This document shows positions 23,612 through 31,965 of a DNA stretch of 34,972 nucleotides, one piece after another. A program made the translations under genes and the position numbers. The DNA is from Granulicella sp. L46 (GTDB taxonomy: Bacteria; Acidobacteriota; Terriglobia; Terriglobales; Acidobacteriaceae), in assembly GCF_009765785.1 (NCBI RefSeq), contig NZ_LMUT01000016.1, positions 35,084-70,055 on the forward strand, given 5' to 3'. The notes beneath the pieces are model-generated. The model was not told the DNA's origin, searched no databases, and saw nothing but the letters and a program-made list of their open reading frames with translations. Each line of letters begins with the position of its first letter. The stretch's first letter is position 1.

Positions 23612-26600
23612 ATGGGCTGCATCACTAAATATTGGGTAAAGGGATTCTTCGCACTCGCGATTATTTTCGGAGTGCTTCACGGCAACGCGCAGGAGTTCCG
23701 CGCTACCCTTACTGGCCAGGTGACGGACCCGTCCGGCGCGGTGATCAAGGGCGCGAAGGTCGCAGCTGTGAACACCGATACGAAGACGACTTACACCGCG
23801 ACCACTACGCCCAGAGGCGATTACTACATCCCGTACGTGCTGCCGGGAACGTATACCGTTACGGTAACGTCTGGGAATTTCAAGACGGCTGTGCAGGAAA
23901 AGGTTCTAATGCTCGCCTCCCAGGTGTTCAATCAGAACTTCTCACTGCAGGTGGGCTCGGTCACCGATCAGGTGGTGGTGAGCTCAGCTCCGCCCCAACT
24001 TGAAACCGAGGACGCCTCGGGCAACAACACGATCGGATCGCGCGAGATTGAGAATGTTCCGTTGAACGGCGGCCAAATCTACTCGCTGATTGGCACGACG
24101 CCAGGCAGTCAACCGACATACGCCGCCAACACCCAGTTGAATGGTTACAACGCGCAGAACTCGTACACCATCGGTGGCGGGATTGTGGGCAATAACCAGT
24201 TCACACTGAATGGCTCGAACATCACGAGCCAGTACACGTACGACAACCAAGGTGCGGGGGAATGGACGATCTCTCCGAACATGGACAGCATCCAGGAGTT
24301 AAACGTTATGACGACCACCTACGATGCGCGCTACGGCCGCACCAGCGGTGGAACGGTGAATTCGGTGAGCAAGAGCGGCACCAACCAGTACCATGCAACG
24401 GCGCGGTATGCCTTTGAAGGCACGACCCTGAATGCGAATTCTTACCAGAACAACCTCAACGGGAGCCCACGAAATGGCCAGGTGCAGAATCAGTACTGGA
24501 TAACGGCGGGCGGTCCGATCATCAAGAACAGGCTGTTCGTTTTCTTCGGATTTGAAGGATTTCATCAGTCGCTCGCATCCTCATTGTTCGAAAATGTCGC
24601 CCCTGCATTTTTGCGTCCGGGGTATAACGGCAATGCGGGCGTAGATTTTGGTCTGGCGCAGGCGATGGATCCCACTGACTTTCCCAACGGTCTTCCGGTC
24701 TACGAGCCGGGATCGGGTGTTTGCTTAGATGGCGGTCCCGTGGAGTCCTGCAACAGCAACCGTATCGCCCAGACACTTTTTCCGAATGACACGCTTCCGG
24801 CATCATTGATCAACCCGACGGCGTTGGCCGTGTTGAAGTTCCTCCCGTTGCCGAACGTGGCGAACGCACAGAACCTGGTCAGCGGAAATAACTATTTCGC
24901 TCAGAATCCGGGATTGCTGCACTACAACCAGCCACAGGTTCGGGTGGACTACAACTTTACTGATCGGACGAAGCTGTACAGCTACTTCATCTACTCCAAC
25001 GGTGCCAACTTTCACAACAGTAACGGTCTGCCAGGGCTTGCCGAGAATGGCACCATTAACGCGATACACCAGACTTATGTGGCAACGCAGGATGTGACAC
25101 ACGTATTTTCACCGACGTTGACCGGTGACTTCAAGGTTTCCTTCACCCGCTTCTATGCGACTTCACCGGATGGCAACCTGGCACAGCAGACGGATCCTTC
25201 GACGATTGGTCTCGACATGCCTTTGCCCGGTTCTACCAGTGCAAAGTATCTTCCGGAGTTCAACGTGGTGGATGGATGGAGCACCGGATTTACAGGTCAT
25301 AATCCAAATGGCACCAACAATTTCTTTGGCAACACCTTCAACCCGAGCGTCGTGAATAACTACACGCTCAACGTGGACTTCACGAAGACACATGGGTCTC
25401 ATACGATGGAGTTCGGTGGAGAGATCGATGAGTTCCAATTTGGTGGTTTTCCTGACGGCGGCGGCAACGCGAATGGCCGCTTCGGCTTCAATTCCGGTTT
25501 CACACAATACGATCCGCAAAACGCAAACTGCTACAGCCCCACCGGCGCGCCCAATTCGAGTTGCAACACCTTGCCGAACAACCAGAATGGATCCGCGCTC
25601 GCTTCGTTCTACCTCGGCTACCCGGACAACGGCGGCATCGACTGGATCGGATCGATCATGGAAGGGTATCCGGTGTATGCAGGTTACTTCCAAGATAACT
25701 GGCGCGTTTCACGGCGCATGACGCTGAACCTGGGCATCCGCTATGACGTGCAGCGAGGGCTGCGGGAGCGGCACAACAACCTCAACCGCGGCATCTGCCT
25801 GACCTGTATCAATCCGATCGGAAACCAGGCGGCCTACCAGGCGAATGTGGCGAATGCAGCGAATAACGCTGCATGGGTCGCAGCCGGCATCGACACATCT
25901 TCGCTCTCGACGGTCATGGGCGGAATTCAATTCCCGGGTGTGGACGGGCAGTCGCGCGATGCCTATGACACCGATTGGTCCGATGTAGGTCCACGCTTCA
26001 GCTTCGCCTATCAGATCGACGCAAAGACCGTGATCCGTGGTGGTTATGGGATTATGTACTCCTACGGTCTGGAGGGCGGCTCCAGTGTAGGTGAGACCCA
26101 GACCACGAACTATACGGCATCGCTCAACGGGGGCAACACACCAACCAACAACTTCAATAGCGGGAGCCCTTTTGCCAGTGGCCTGCTTGCCCCCACTGGA
26201 AATAGCCTGGGGCTGGAGACTGATCTTGGTAACGGCGGCGTGCAGGTAGACTTCCCACAACGCAAGATTCCCATCGAGCAGATTCTGTCTCTGGGATTCC
26301 AGCGCGAGTTGGCGCCTGGCCTGGTTCTCGATGCCAGATATGCCGGAAATTTCACAAATCGTCTGCGCACCTTTTTGTGGACGAATGGAACGGCCAGCCT
26401 AGCGCAGCAGCAGGAGGCCGTCGCCAATCCGAACTACTTCAACCAGCAGGTACCAAACCCGTTTTATGGCGTTCCGGGCATCTCGGGGCCGGGACAGTGC
26501 GGCACATCCACAACGATTCCTGCAATTGACCTGCGCACGATCCTGCCGCAGTATTGCAGTCCGGGCGGAACGGGCCTGGTGGGAGAGTACAACGCCCCGA

Positions 26601-27349
26601 TTGGAGGCAACTTCTACAACGCTCTGGAGGTGAAGCTCAGTAAACGCGTGAGCGGAGGAGGAGGGCGTGGCCTGAGCTTCCAAATTTCTTACACGTATTC
26701 GAAGACGATCAATGAAGACGGATATCTGAACGGCTGGCCTTATCAGGACTTAGTACGCATTCACCAACTTGCCGATAATGACCGGACGCATGTCCTGGCG
26801 ATAACCTCTGTCTACAATTTGCCGTTCGGGCGAGGCGGCATGGTGTGGACACATCCCTCGCAGATTGTGGATGCGCTGATCGGCGGCTGGGTTCTTGGTG
26901 GTGTATTCACCGCCGAGAGTGGAACGCCGGTTGGTGTCAATACTGGCTGGTATTACACATGCAACCATAGCTATCGACCGACAGGAGGATCGACGCTGGG
27001 GCACTGGTTCTCAACCGCGAACGATCCGAGTTCGTGCTGGCAGGGCATCCCGCCCTACGGCCTGATGAACCTTACGGGCAGAACGGAGCAGGTACGCAAC
27101 CCCACAATTCCTGACCTGGATCTTTCGCTGGAAAAGACTGTGCCGATCTGGAATCGTTTGAACTTTACGTTGCGGCTGGACGCATTCAATGTAACCAACT
27201 CGGTGTTGTTTGGCGGTCCTGACACGAACCCTGGAGATGGAGCTGCGTCGTACACTGCAGCCTCTCACTGGAGCGGCTTCGGAACAGTGGGCCCCAACCA
27301 GCAGAACACGCCAAGGGTGTTGCAGATCCAAGGCAAGATAACGTTCTAA
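23612..27349 (+). CDS. TonB-dependent receptor with carboxypeptidase-regulatory domain (mannoside locus)
   Basis: A 1245-residue outer-membrane importer, intact. ATG 23612 has GGAGGG 8 bp upstream; the signal peptide ends at ...LHGNAQ. Residues ~30-115 are a carboxypeptidase D regulatory-like domain (TLTGQVTDPSGAVIKGAKVA). The plug follows (REIENVPLNGGQIYSLIGTT, NQFTLNGSNITSQYTY, GGTVNSVSKSGTNQYHATAR), then a 22-strand-type barrel with NRLFVFFGFEGFHQS and a C-terminal RVLQIQGKITF ending in Phe. It lies behind a LacI-regulated promoter and 91 bp before GH38, so it probably imports mannose-containing glycans or oligosaccharides across the outer membrane. There is no SusD-like lipoprotein, so binding must be done by the receptor itself. 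Confidence 0.93.
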   Translation: MGCITKYWVKGFFALAIIFGVLHGNAQEFRATLTGQVTDPSGAVIKGAKVAAVNTDTKTTYTATTTPRGDYYIPYVLPGTYTVTVTSGNFKTAVQEKVLMLASQVFNQNFSLQVGSVTDQVVVSSAPPQLETEDASGNNTIGSREIENVPLNGGQIYSLIGTTPGSQPTYAANTQLNGYNAQNSYTIGGGIVGNNQFTLNGSNITSQYTYDNQGAGEWTISPNMDSIQELNVMTTTYDARYGRTSGGTVNSVSKSGTNQYHATARYAFEGTTLNANSYQNNLNGSPRNGQVQNQYWITAGGPIIKNRLFVFFGFEGFHQSLASSLFENVAPAFLRPGYNGNAGVDFGLAQAMDPTDFPNGLPVYEPGSGVCLDGGPVESCNSNRIAQTLFPNDTLPASLINPTALAVLKFLPLPNVANAQNLVSGNNYFAQNPGLLHYNQPQVRVDYNFTDRTKLYSYFIYSNGANFHNSNGLPGLAENGTINAIHQTYVATQDVTHVFSPTLTGDFKVSFTRFYATSPDGNLAQQTDPSTIGLDMPLPGSTSAKYLPEFNVVDGWSTGFTGHNPNGTNNFFGNTFNPSVVNNYTLNVDFTKTHGSHTMEFGGEIDEFQFGGFPDGGGNANGRFGFNSGFTQYDPQNANCYSPTGAPNSSCNTLPNNQNGSALASFYLGYPDNGGIDWIGSIMEGYPVYAGYFQDNWRVSRRMTLNLGIRYDVQRGLRERHNNLNRGICLTCINPIGNQAAYQANVANAANNAAWVAAGIDTSSLSTVMGGIQFPGVDGQSRDAYDTDWSDVGPRFSFAYQIDAKTVIRGGYGIMYSYGLEGGSSVGETQTTNYTASLNGGNTPTNNFNSGSPFASGLLAPTGNSLGLETDLGNGGVQVDFPQRKIPIEQILSLGFQRELAPGLVLDARYAGNFTNRLRTFLWTNGTASLAQQQEAVANPNYFNQQVPNPFYGVPGISGPGQCGTSTTIPAIDLRTILPQYCSPGGTGLVGEYNAPIGGNFYNALEVKLSKRVSGGGGRGLSFQISYTYSKTINEDGYLNGWPYQDLVRIHQLADNDRTHVLAITSVYNLPFGRGGMVWTHPSQIVDALIGGWVLGGVFTAESGTPVGVNTGWYYTCNHSYRPTGGSTLGHWFSTANDPSSCWQGIPPYGLMNLTGRTEQVRNPTIPDLDLSLEKTVPIWNRLNFTLRLDAFNVTNSVLFGGPDTNPGDGAASYTAASHWSGFGTVGPNQQNTPRVLQIQGKITF

Positions 27350-27367
27350 TAATTGTGTCTGGACAGG

Positions 27368-27393
27368 CCACGTGCGCCACTGGTGCCGCGTGG
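27368..27393 (+). terminator. Weak hairpin after the receptor
   Basis: CCAC-GT-GCG-C-CAC and GTG-C-CGC-GTGG can pair with a C/C mismatch and a 2-base bulge, 19 bp past the stop. No long T-run follows (only TTAATTAAGTTTT about 17 bp later), so it may only attenuate between the receptor and GH38 rather than terminate fully. Confidence 0.3.
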
Positions 27394-27440
27394 TCTGACT
27401 TAATTAAGTTTTGTACTTAGAAGATGAACCTGGAGATTGA

Positions 27441-30400
27441 ATGCAACTCTTGCGCACGCGTTTCGTTTCGGGCCTGCTGGCTTCCGTAAGTTTGATCACG
27501 CTGTCTGCGGCACAGACGCCTCAGAAGCCGGACCTCACCAAAGAACCGACTCTCTACGTCGTGGGATACGCGCATCTTGATACGGAATGGAGGTGGGAGT
27601 ATCCGCAGGTCATCGATGAATACCTCCGCAGAACGATGGAGGATAACTTCAAGCTGTTCGACAAGTATCCGCACTACATATTTAACTTCAGTGGAGCGAA
27701 TCGCTATCGACTGATGAAGGAGTATTACCCGGCGGACTTCGCGAGAGTGCAGCGAGAGGTCGCGGCTGGGCGCTGGTTCCCGGCGGGTTCGTCGATGGAA
27801 GAGGGCGACGTGAATGCGCCGAGCGCGGAGGCGATCATCCGGCAAATCCTCTATGGCAACGAGTGGTTTCAGAAAGAATTCGGCAAAAGTAGTGCGGAGT
27901 TTATGCTGCCGGATTGTTTTGGATTTCCGGCTTCGCTGCCAACGATCCTGGCGCACTCCGGGGTGGAGGGGTTTTCGACGCAGAAGCTGACGTGGGGCTC
28001 GTCGGCGAACGCGGGTGGACCGGAGTCTCTGGAGAGGACTCCGGAGGGGACGCCGTTCAACGTGGGGGTGTGGGTTGGGCCGGATGGAGAGAGCGTTCTG
28101 GCGGGCCTGAATCCAGGGGCCTATAGCGGTGGAATCTCAACGGATCTGAGCACTCCATTGCCGGCGCTGCCGCCGAATCCTGCATTAGACGATGTGCAGA
28201 AGAAGCTGGCCGGGGTGCAGCAGAGACTGCAGGCTTCCGAGAAGAATCATGCGCCCGATCCGAAGGATCTTCAGGAGTTCTTTGCGCTGCGCACGGAACT
28301 GGCTGGAATTGAGGCAGGACAGCAGGAGAACGCGGAACGGCGGTTTCAGGGCGACTGGGCTGCGCGCGTGTTGAACAACGGCAAGGTCACCGGAGTGTTT
28401 ACGGACTACCACTACTTCGGTACAGGCGATATCGGTGGAGCGCCGGATGAAGAGTCGGTGAAGCGTCTGGAGGCGATCGTGACCAAGGGCACGGTCGATC
28501 TACCGCCGCAGAATGGGTTTTTCATGCGGGGCCACGACCATCCAGCATGGCCTGCGACGCAGGTGGGCGAGGGGCCGGTGCATGTGATCTCCGCGACTGC
28601 TGACCAGATGTTTAAGGACATCACACCGGCGGAGGAGGCTGAGCTGCCTCGGTATACCGGTGAGATGGAGCTGACGAATCATTCGACGGGCTCGCTTACG
28701 TCGCAGGCGTATCAGAAGCGTTGGATTCGGAAGGAAGAGTTGCTTGGGGATGCGGCGGAGAAGTCGTCGGTTGCGGCGGCATGGCTGGGCGGGCGGAGCT
28801 ATCCGATGCTGCGGCTCAATGACGCGTGGACGTTGGCAATGGGAGCCCACTTCCATGATCTCGCTGCAGGCACGGCGACTCCTCGAGCGTATGAGTTCGC
28901 CTGGAATGATGATGTCATCGCGATGAACCAGTTCGCCGATGTGCTCAAGAGCGGGACGGAGGCTGTCTCCGCGGGAATGGACACCGAGGGTGAGGGAGTG
29001 GCGGTGGTGATCTTCAACCCGCTCAACATCGCAAGGGAAGATGTGGTGGAGGCCAAAATTGATTTCCCGGGCGGAATGCCTAAGGCTGTTCACGTGGTTG
29101 TGCCAGATGGTCGTTCCGTGGCAGCGCAGATCTCCGATGGCAAAGTGGTGTTTGAGGCGAGCGTGCCTTCGGTTGGCTACGCGGTGTATCACGTGTTGCC
29201 AGGCGCCGCCGAGGCGAGCTCCTCGGATTTGCACGTCAGCAACAATGAGCTAGAGAATGCGTACTACAAGGTTACGTTGAACGCGGATGGTGACGTTGCG
29301 AGCATCTTCGACAAGCAGGCGAATCGTGAGCTGCTTGCGGCGCCAGCGCGTCTGGCCCTCTCGTATGACAATTCTGCACAATGGCCGGCGTGGAATATGG
29401 ATTGGGTTCAAGAGCAGGCTAAGCCGAAGGAGTACGTGTCGGGGCCTGCGAAGGTTCGCGTAGTGGAAGACGGGCCGGTGCGCGTCGCCATCGAGGTGAC
29501 TCGCGAGACAGCGGGGTCGCGGTTTGTGCAGACCGTTCGGCTGTCAGCGGGCGATGCAGGGAAGCGTGTTGAGTTTGGAAATGTCATTGATTGGAATACG
29601 CGTGAGACAAATCTGAAGGCTACTTTCCCACTTACCGCTTCGAACGAGATGGCGACATACAACTGGGACATTGGCACCATTCAGCGGCCTACAGCGCAGC
29701 CGAAGAAGTTTGAGGTGCCGTCGCATCAGTGGATCGATTTGACGGATATGAGCGGGAAGTTCGGAGCGACGGTCCTGACCGATAGCAAGAATGGTTCTGA
29801 CAAGCCAAACGACCATACGATTCGGCTGACGTTGATCCGCACGCCCGGGACTGCAGGAGGTTATGCCGACCAAGGCACGCAGGACATTGGGCATCATGAA
29901 TTCACGTATGGGATTACCGGACATGTTGACGGCTGGCGCAAGGCGGAGACGGACTGGCAGGCAGAACGGTTGAACGATCCTCTGATTGCCTTTGAGTCGT
30001 CCGCGCACGCAGGCCCATTTGGCAAGACGTTTTCGCTGGTGAAGGTAAGCAATCCACGTATCAGGATCATGGCGCTGAAGAAGGCGGAGGCTAGCGACGA
30101 GTATATGGTGCGACTGGTCGAGCTGGACGGCAAGCCGCAAGCTGATGTGCGCGTCTCTTTTGCTGCGCCGGTTACAAGTGCACGCGAGGTGAAGGGGCAG
30201 GAGCAGCCTCTGCGCGATGCGAATATCGTCGACGGCGCGCTGGTGACTTCGTTTGGGGCGTACCAGCCGAGGACGTTTGCGATTAAGCTGGCAGCTCCGA
30301 GTGCGACGGTTTCGGATGTACAGTCGGCGCCGGTGACGCTGCACTATGATTTGGCGACCGCGAGCAATGACGGAGATCCCTCGAAGGTTGGTTTTGACGG

Positions 30401-31823
30401 CAAAGGTGATGCGCTGCCGTCGGAGATGCTGCCTGAGCAGATTACGTTCAACGGGGTCGTGTTTCACCTGGCACCGGCGAAGACTGGATCGCTGAACGCA
30501 GTGGTTGCGAAGGGACAGAAGATCGAGCTGCCGTCGGGTCACTATGACCGGGTGTATGTGCTGGCGGCGGCTGCCAATGGAGATCAGAAGGCGGCGTTCG
30601 AAGCGGGCGGAAAGACGACGGAGCTAAACGTCCAGGACTGGGGCGGATTCATTGGCCAGTGGGACGATCGCCAGTGGAGCGCGAGCGGCGAGAATGATAA
30701 CTACGGCGAGATGGTCGCGTTGAAGCCGGGCTTCATCAAGCGGGCGGACCTGGTCTGGTATGCGTCTCATCATCATGATGCGGCGGGTAAGAATGTTGCC
30801 TACAGCTATTCGTATCTGTTTGGGTATGGGATCGATCTGCCGGAAGGAGCGAAAACGCTGACGCTGCCGAAGAATGCGAACGTTCGTGTGTTGGCTATCT
30901 CGGTTGCTGATGAAAATCCGGAGACAAAGCCGGTGCAGCCGCTCTACGATGTGCTTCCATCTCCGCACGCGGGATCGTCTGACTTCTCGATTTCGGCAGC
31001 ATCGACAGCTTCGATTTCGCAAGGGATGACGAGCACGAGTCGGGTCCTGGTGATGCCGAGAGGCAGCTTCGATGGCAAGGTGAAGCTGACCGTTTCGGGA
31101 CTTCCCGAGGGTGTCAGCGCGAGCTTTAATCCGGCGGTCGCAGCGGGGACCAGCACCTTGACCCTGACTGCGGCGAAGTCGGCCCCTCCCGCGACCGCGA
31201 CGCTTACGGTTTCCGGAGAGGCAGGTGAGATTTCGCACAGCGTCACGCAAGCTTTGTCCATCACTCCGGTACTGACGGGAACGGTGCCGGTGAATTTGTC
31301 GTCTGCGTACAACCTGTTTGGCATCTACAAGGACGGTTCCAAGTTTGAAACGTCGGCGGCTCTCGATGCCAGTGGTTTCGCTTTCTCCGAAGAGACGCTT
31401 GGACAGGAACAGGTGGGCGACGAGGTGGTGTTCAGGCTGGGGCCACCGAATGTGGCTGATGCAGTCACCAGTAAGGCGGTTGATCTTCCAGCGGGAAATT
31501 TCGCAGGCATCAGGATTCTTGCGACAGCGGTGGAAGGGAACCAGGACCACCAGATCTTTACGGTGAACTATAGCGACGGAACCTCAGCGTCCTTCACGCA
31601 GACGCTCAGCGACTGGTCGGGAGTGGGTCACGTCCGTGGAGAAACGTTGGCCGTACGTGTTCCGTATCGTCTGGCGGGGGATGGATTGCAGGACTCAAAT
31701 CCGTTCCATCTTTTTGCCTATTCCTTTCCTCTCGATCCAACCAAACAGGTTCGCAATGTCACATTACCGGAGAACCGGAATGTGGCGGTCTTCGCCATTA
31801 CGCTGGTGCCGCCGGCTAAGTAG
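27441..31823 (+). CDS. GH38 alpha-mannosidase, very large, with extra C-terminal domains
   Basis: A 1460-residue exported enzyme (signal peptide to about AAQ25; GGAG upstream of ATG 27441). GH38 enzymes are zinc-dependent retaining alpha-mannosidases. The zinc and active-site region YAHLDTEWRWEYP carries H45 and D47. EFMLPDCFGFPASLP carries the nucleophile D158. Other family marks are GANRYRLMKEYYP, SSMEEGDVNAPS and WPMLRLNDAWTL-like SYPMLRLNDAWTLAMGAHFH. GH38 proteins usually end near residue 1000. Here about 490 further residues add a beta-sandwich module (about 965-1150), an Ig-like module (about 1180-1275, FSISAASTASISQG) and a second copy of the first module (about 1284-1460). It is followed by GH92 after 142 bp, so it likely acts with it on alpha-mannosides in the periplasm or outside. 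Linkage specificity cannot be read from sequence. Confidence 0.93.
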   Translation: MQLLRTRFVSGLLASVSLITLSAAQTPQKPDLTKEPTLYVVGYAHLDTEWRWEYPQVIDEYLRRTMEDNFKLFDKYPHYIFNFSGANRYRLMKEYYPADFARVQREVAAGRWFPAGSSMEEGDVNAPSAEAIIRQILYGNEWFQKEFGKSSAEFMLPDCFGFPASLPTILAHSGVEGFSTQKLTWGSSANAGGPESLERTPEGTPFNVGVWVGPDGESVLAGLNPGAYSGGISTDLSTPLPALPPNPALDDVQKKLAGVQQRLQASEKNHAPDPKDLQEFFALRTELAGIEAGQQENAERRFQGDWAARVLNNGKVTGVFTDYHYFGTGDIGGAPDEESVKRLEAIVTKGTVDLPPQNGFFMRGHDHPAWPATQVGEGPVHVISATADQMFKDITPAEEAELPRYTGEMELTNHSTGSLTSQAYQKRWIRKEELLGDAAEKSSVAAAWLGGRSYPMLRLNDAWTLAMGAHFHDLAAGTATPRAYEFAWNDDVIAMNQFADVLKSGTEAVSAGMDTEGEGVAVVIFNPLNIAREDVVEAKIDFPGGMPKAVHVVVPDGRSVAAQISDGKVVFEASVPSVGYAVYHVLPGAAEASSSDLHVSNNELENAYYKVTLNADGDVASIFDKQANRELLAAPARLALSYDNSAQWPAWNMDWVQEQAKPKEYVSGPAKVRVVEDGPVRVAIEVTRETAGSRFVQTVRLSAGDAGKRVEFGNVIDWNTRETNLKATFPLTASNEMATYNWDIGTIQRPTAQPKKFEVPSHQWIDLTDMSGKFGATVLTDSKNGSDKPNDHTIRLTLIRTPGTAGGYADQGTQDIGHHEFTYGITGHVDGWRKAETDWQAERLNDPLIAFESSAHAGPFGKTFSLVKVSNPRIRIMALKKAEASDEYMVRLVELDGKPQADVRVSFAAPVTSAREVKGQEQPLRDANIVDGALVTSFGAYQPRTFAIKLAAPSATVSDVQSAPVTLHYDLATASNDGDPSKVGFDGKGDALPSEMLPEQITFNGVVFHLAPAKTGSLNAVVAKGQKIELPSGHYDRVYVLAAAANGDQKAAFEAGGKTTELNVQDWGGFIGQWDDRQWSASGENDNYGEMVALKPGFIKRADLVWYASHHHDAAGKNVAYSYSYLFGYGIDLPEGAKTLTLPKNANVRVLAISVADENPETKPVQPLYDVLPSPHAGSSDFSISAASTASISQGMTSTSRVLVMPRGSFDGKVKLTVSGLPEGVSASFNPAVAAGTSTLTLTAAKSAPPATATLTVSGEAGEISHSVTQALSITPVLTGTVPVNLSSAYNLFGIYKDGSKFETSAALDASGFAFSEETLGQEQVGDEVVFRLGPPNVADAVTSKAVDLPAGNFAGIRILATAVEGNQDHQIFTVNYSDGTSASFTQTLSDWSGVGHVRGETLAVRVPYRLAGDGLQDSNPFHLFAYSFPLDPTKQVRNVTLPENRNVAVFAITLVPPAK

Positions 31824-31866
31824 ACCGGATGCAGAAACGACGTTGAAGTTCGGCAGCCCTTGGAGT

Positions 31867-31890
31867 GTGTCCCTGGATGGATAGGGACGC
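31867..31890 (+). terminator. Short hairpin between GH38 and GH92
   Basis: GTGTCCCT and AGGGACGC pair (eight pairs with one G-T) around an 8-base loop, 43 bp past the GH38 stop. No T-run follows, so it may stabilise or attenuate the transcript rather than end it. Confidence 0.3.
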
Positions 31891-31965
31891 GCTCTGAGAG
31901 AGGTTCGCACTTCCGTTGCAACCTGAACGATTGCTAGGTGAATTAGAAGTGCCAAGGGGACATGC

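Noticed and set aside
29544..30542. 332-codon minus-strand open frame inside GH38
   Set aside because: Arg-rich antisense shadow of a clearly coding GH38 frame.
30624..31550. 308-codon minus-strand open frame inside GH38
   Set aside because: Arg-rich antisense shadow of the GH38 C-terminal domains.
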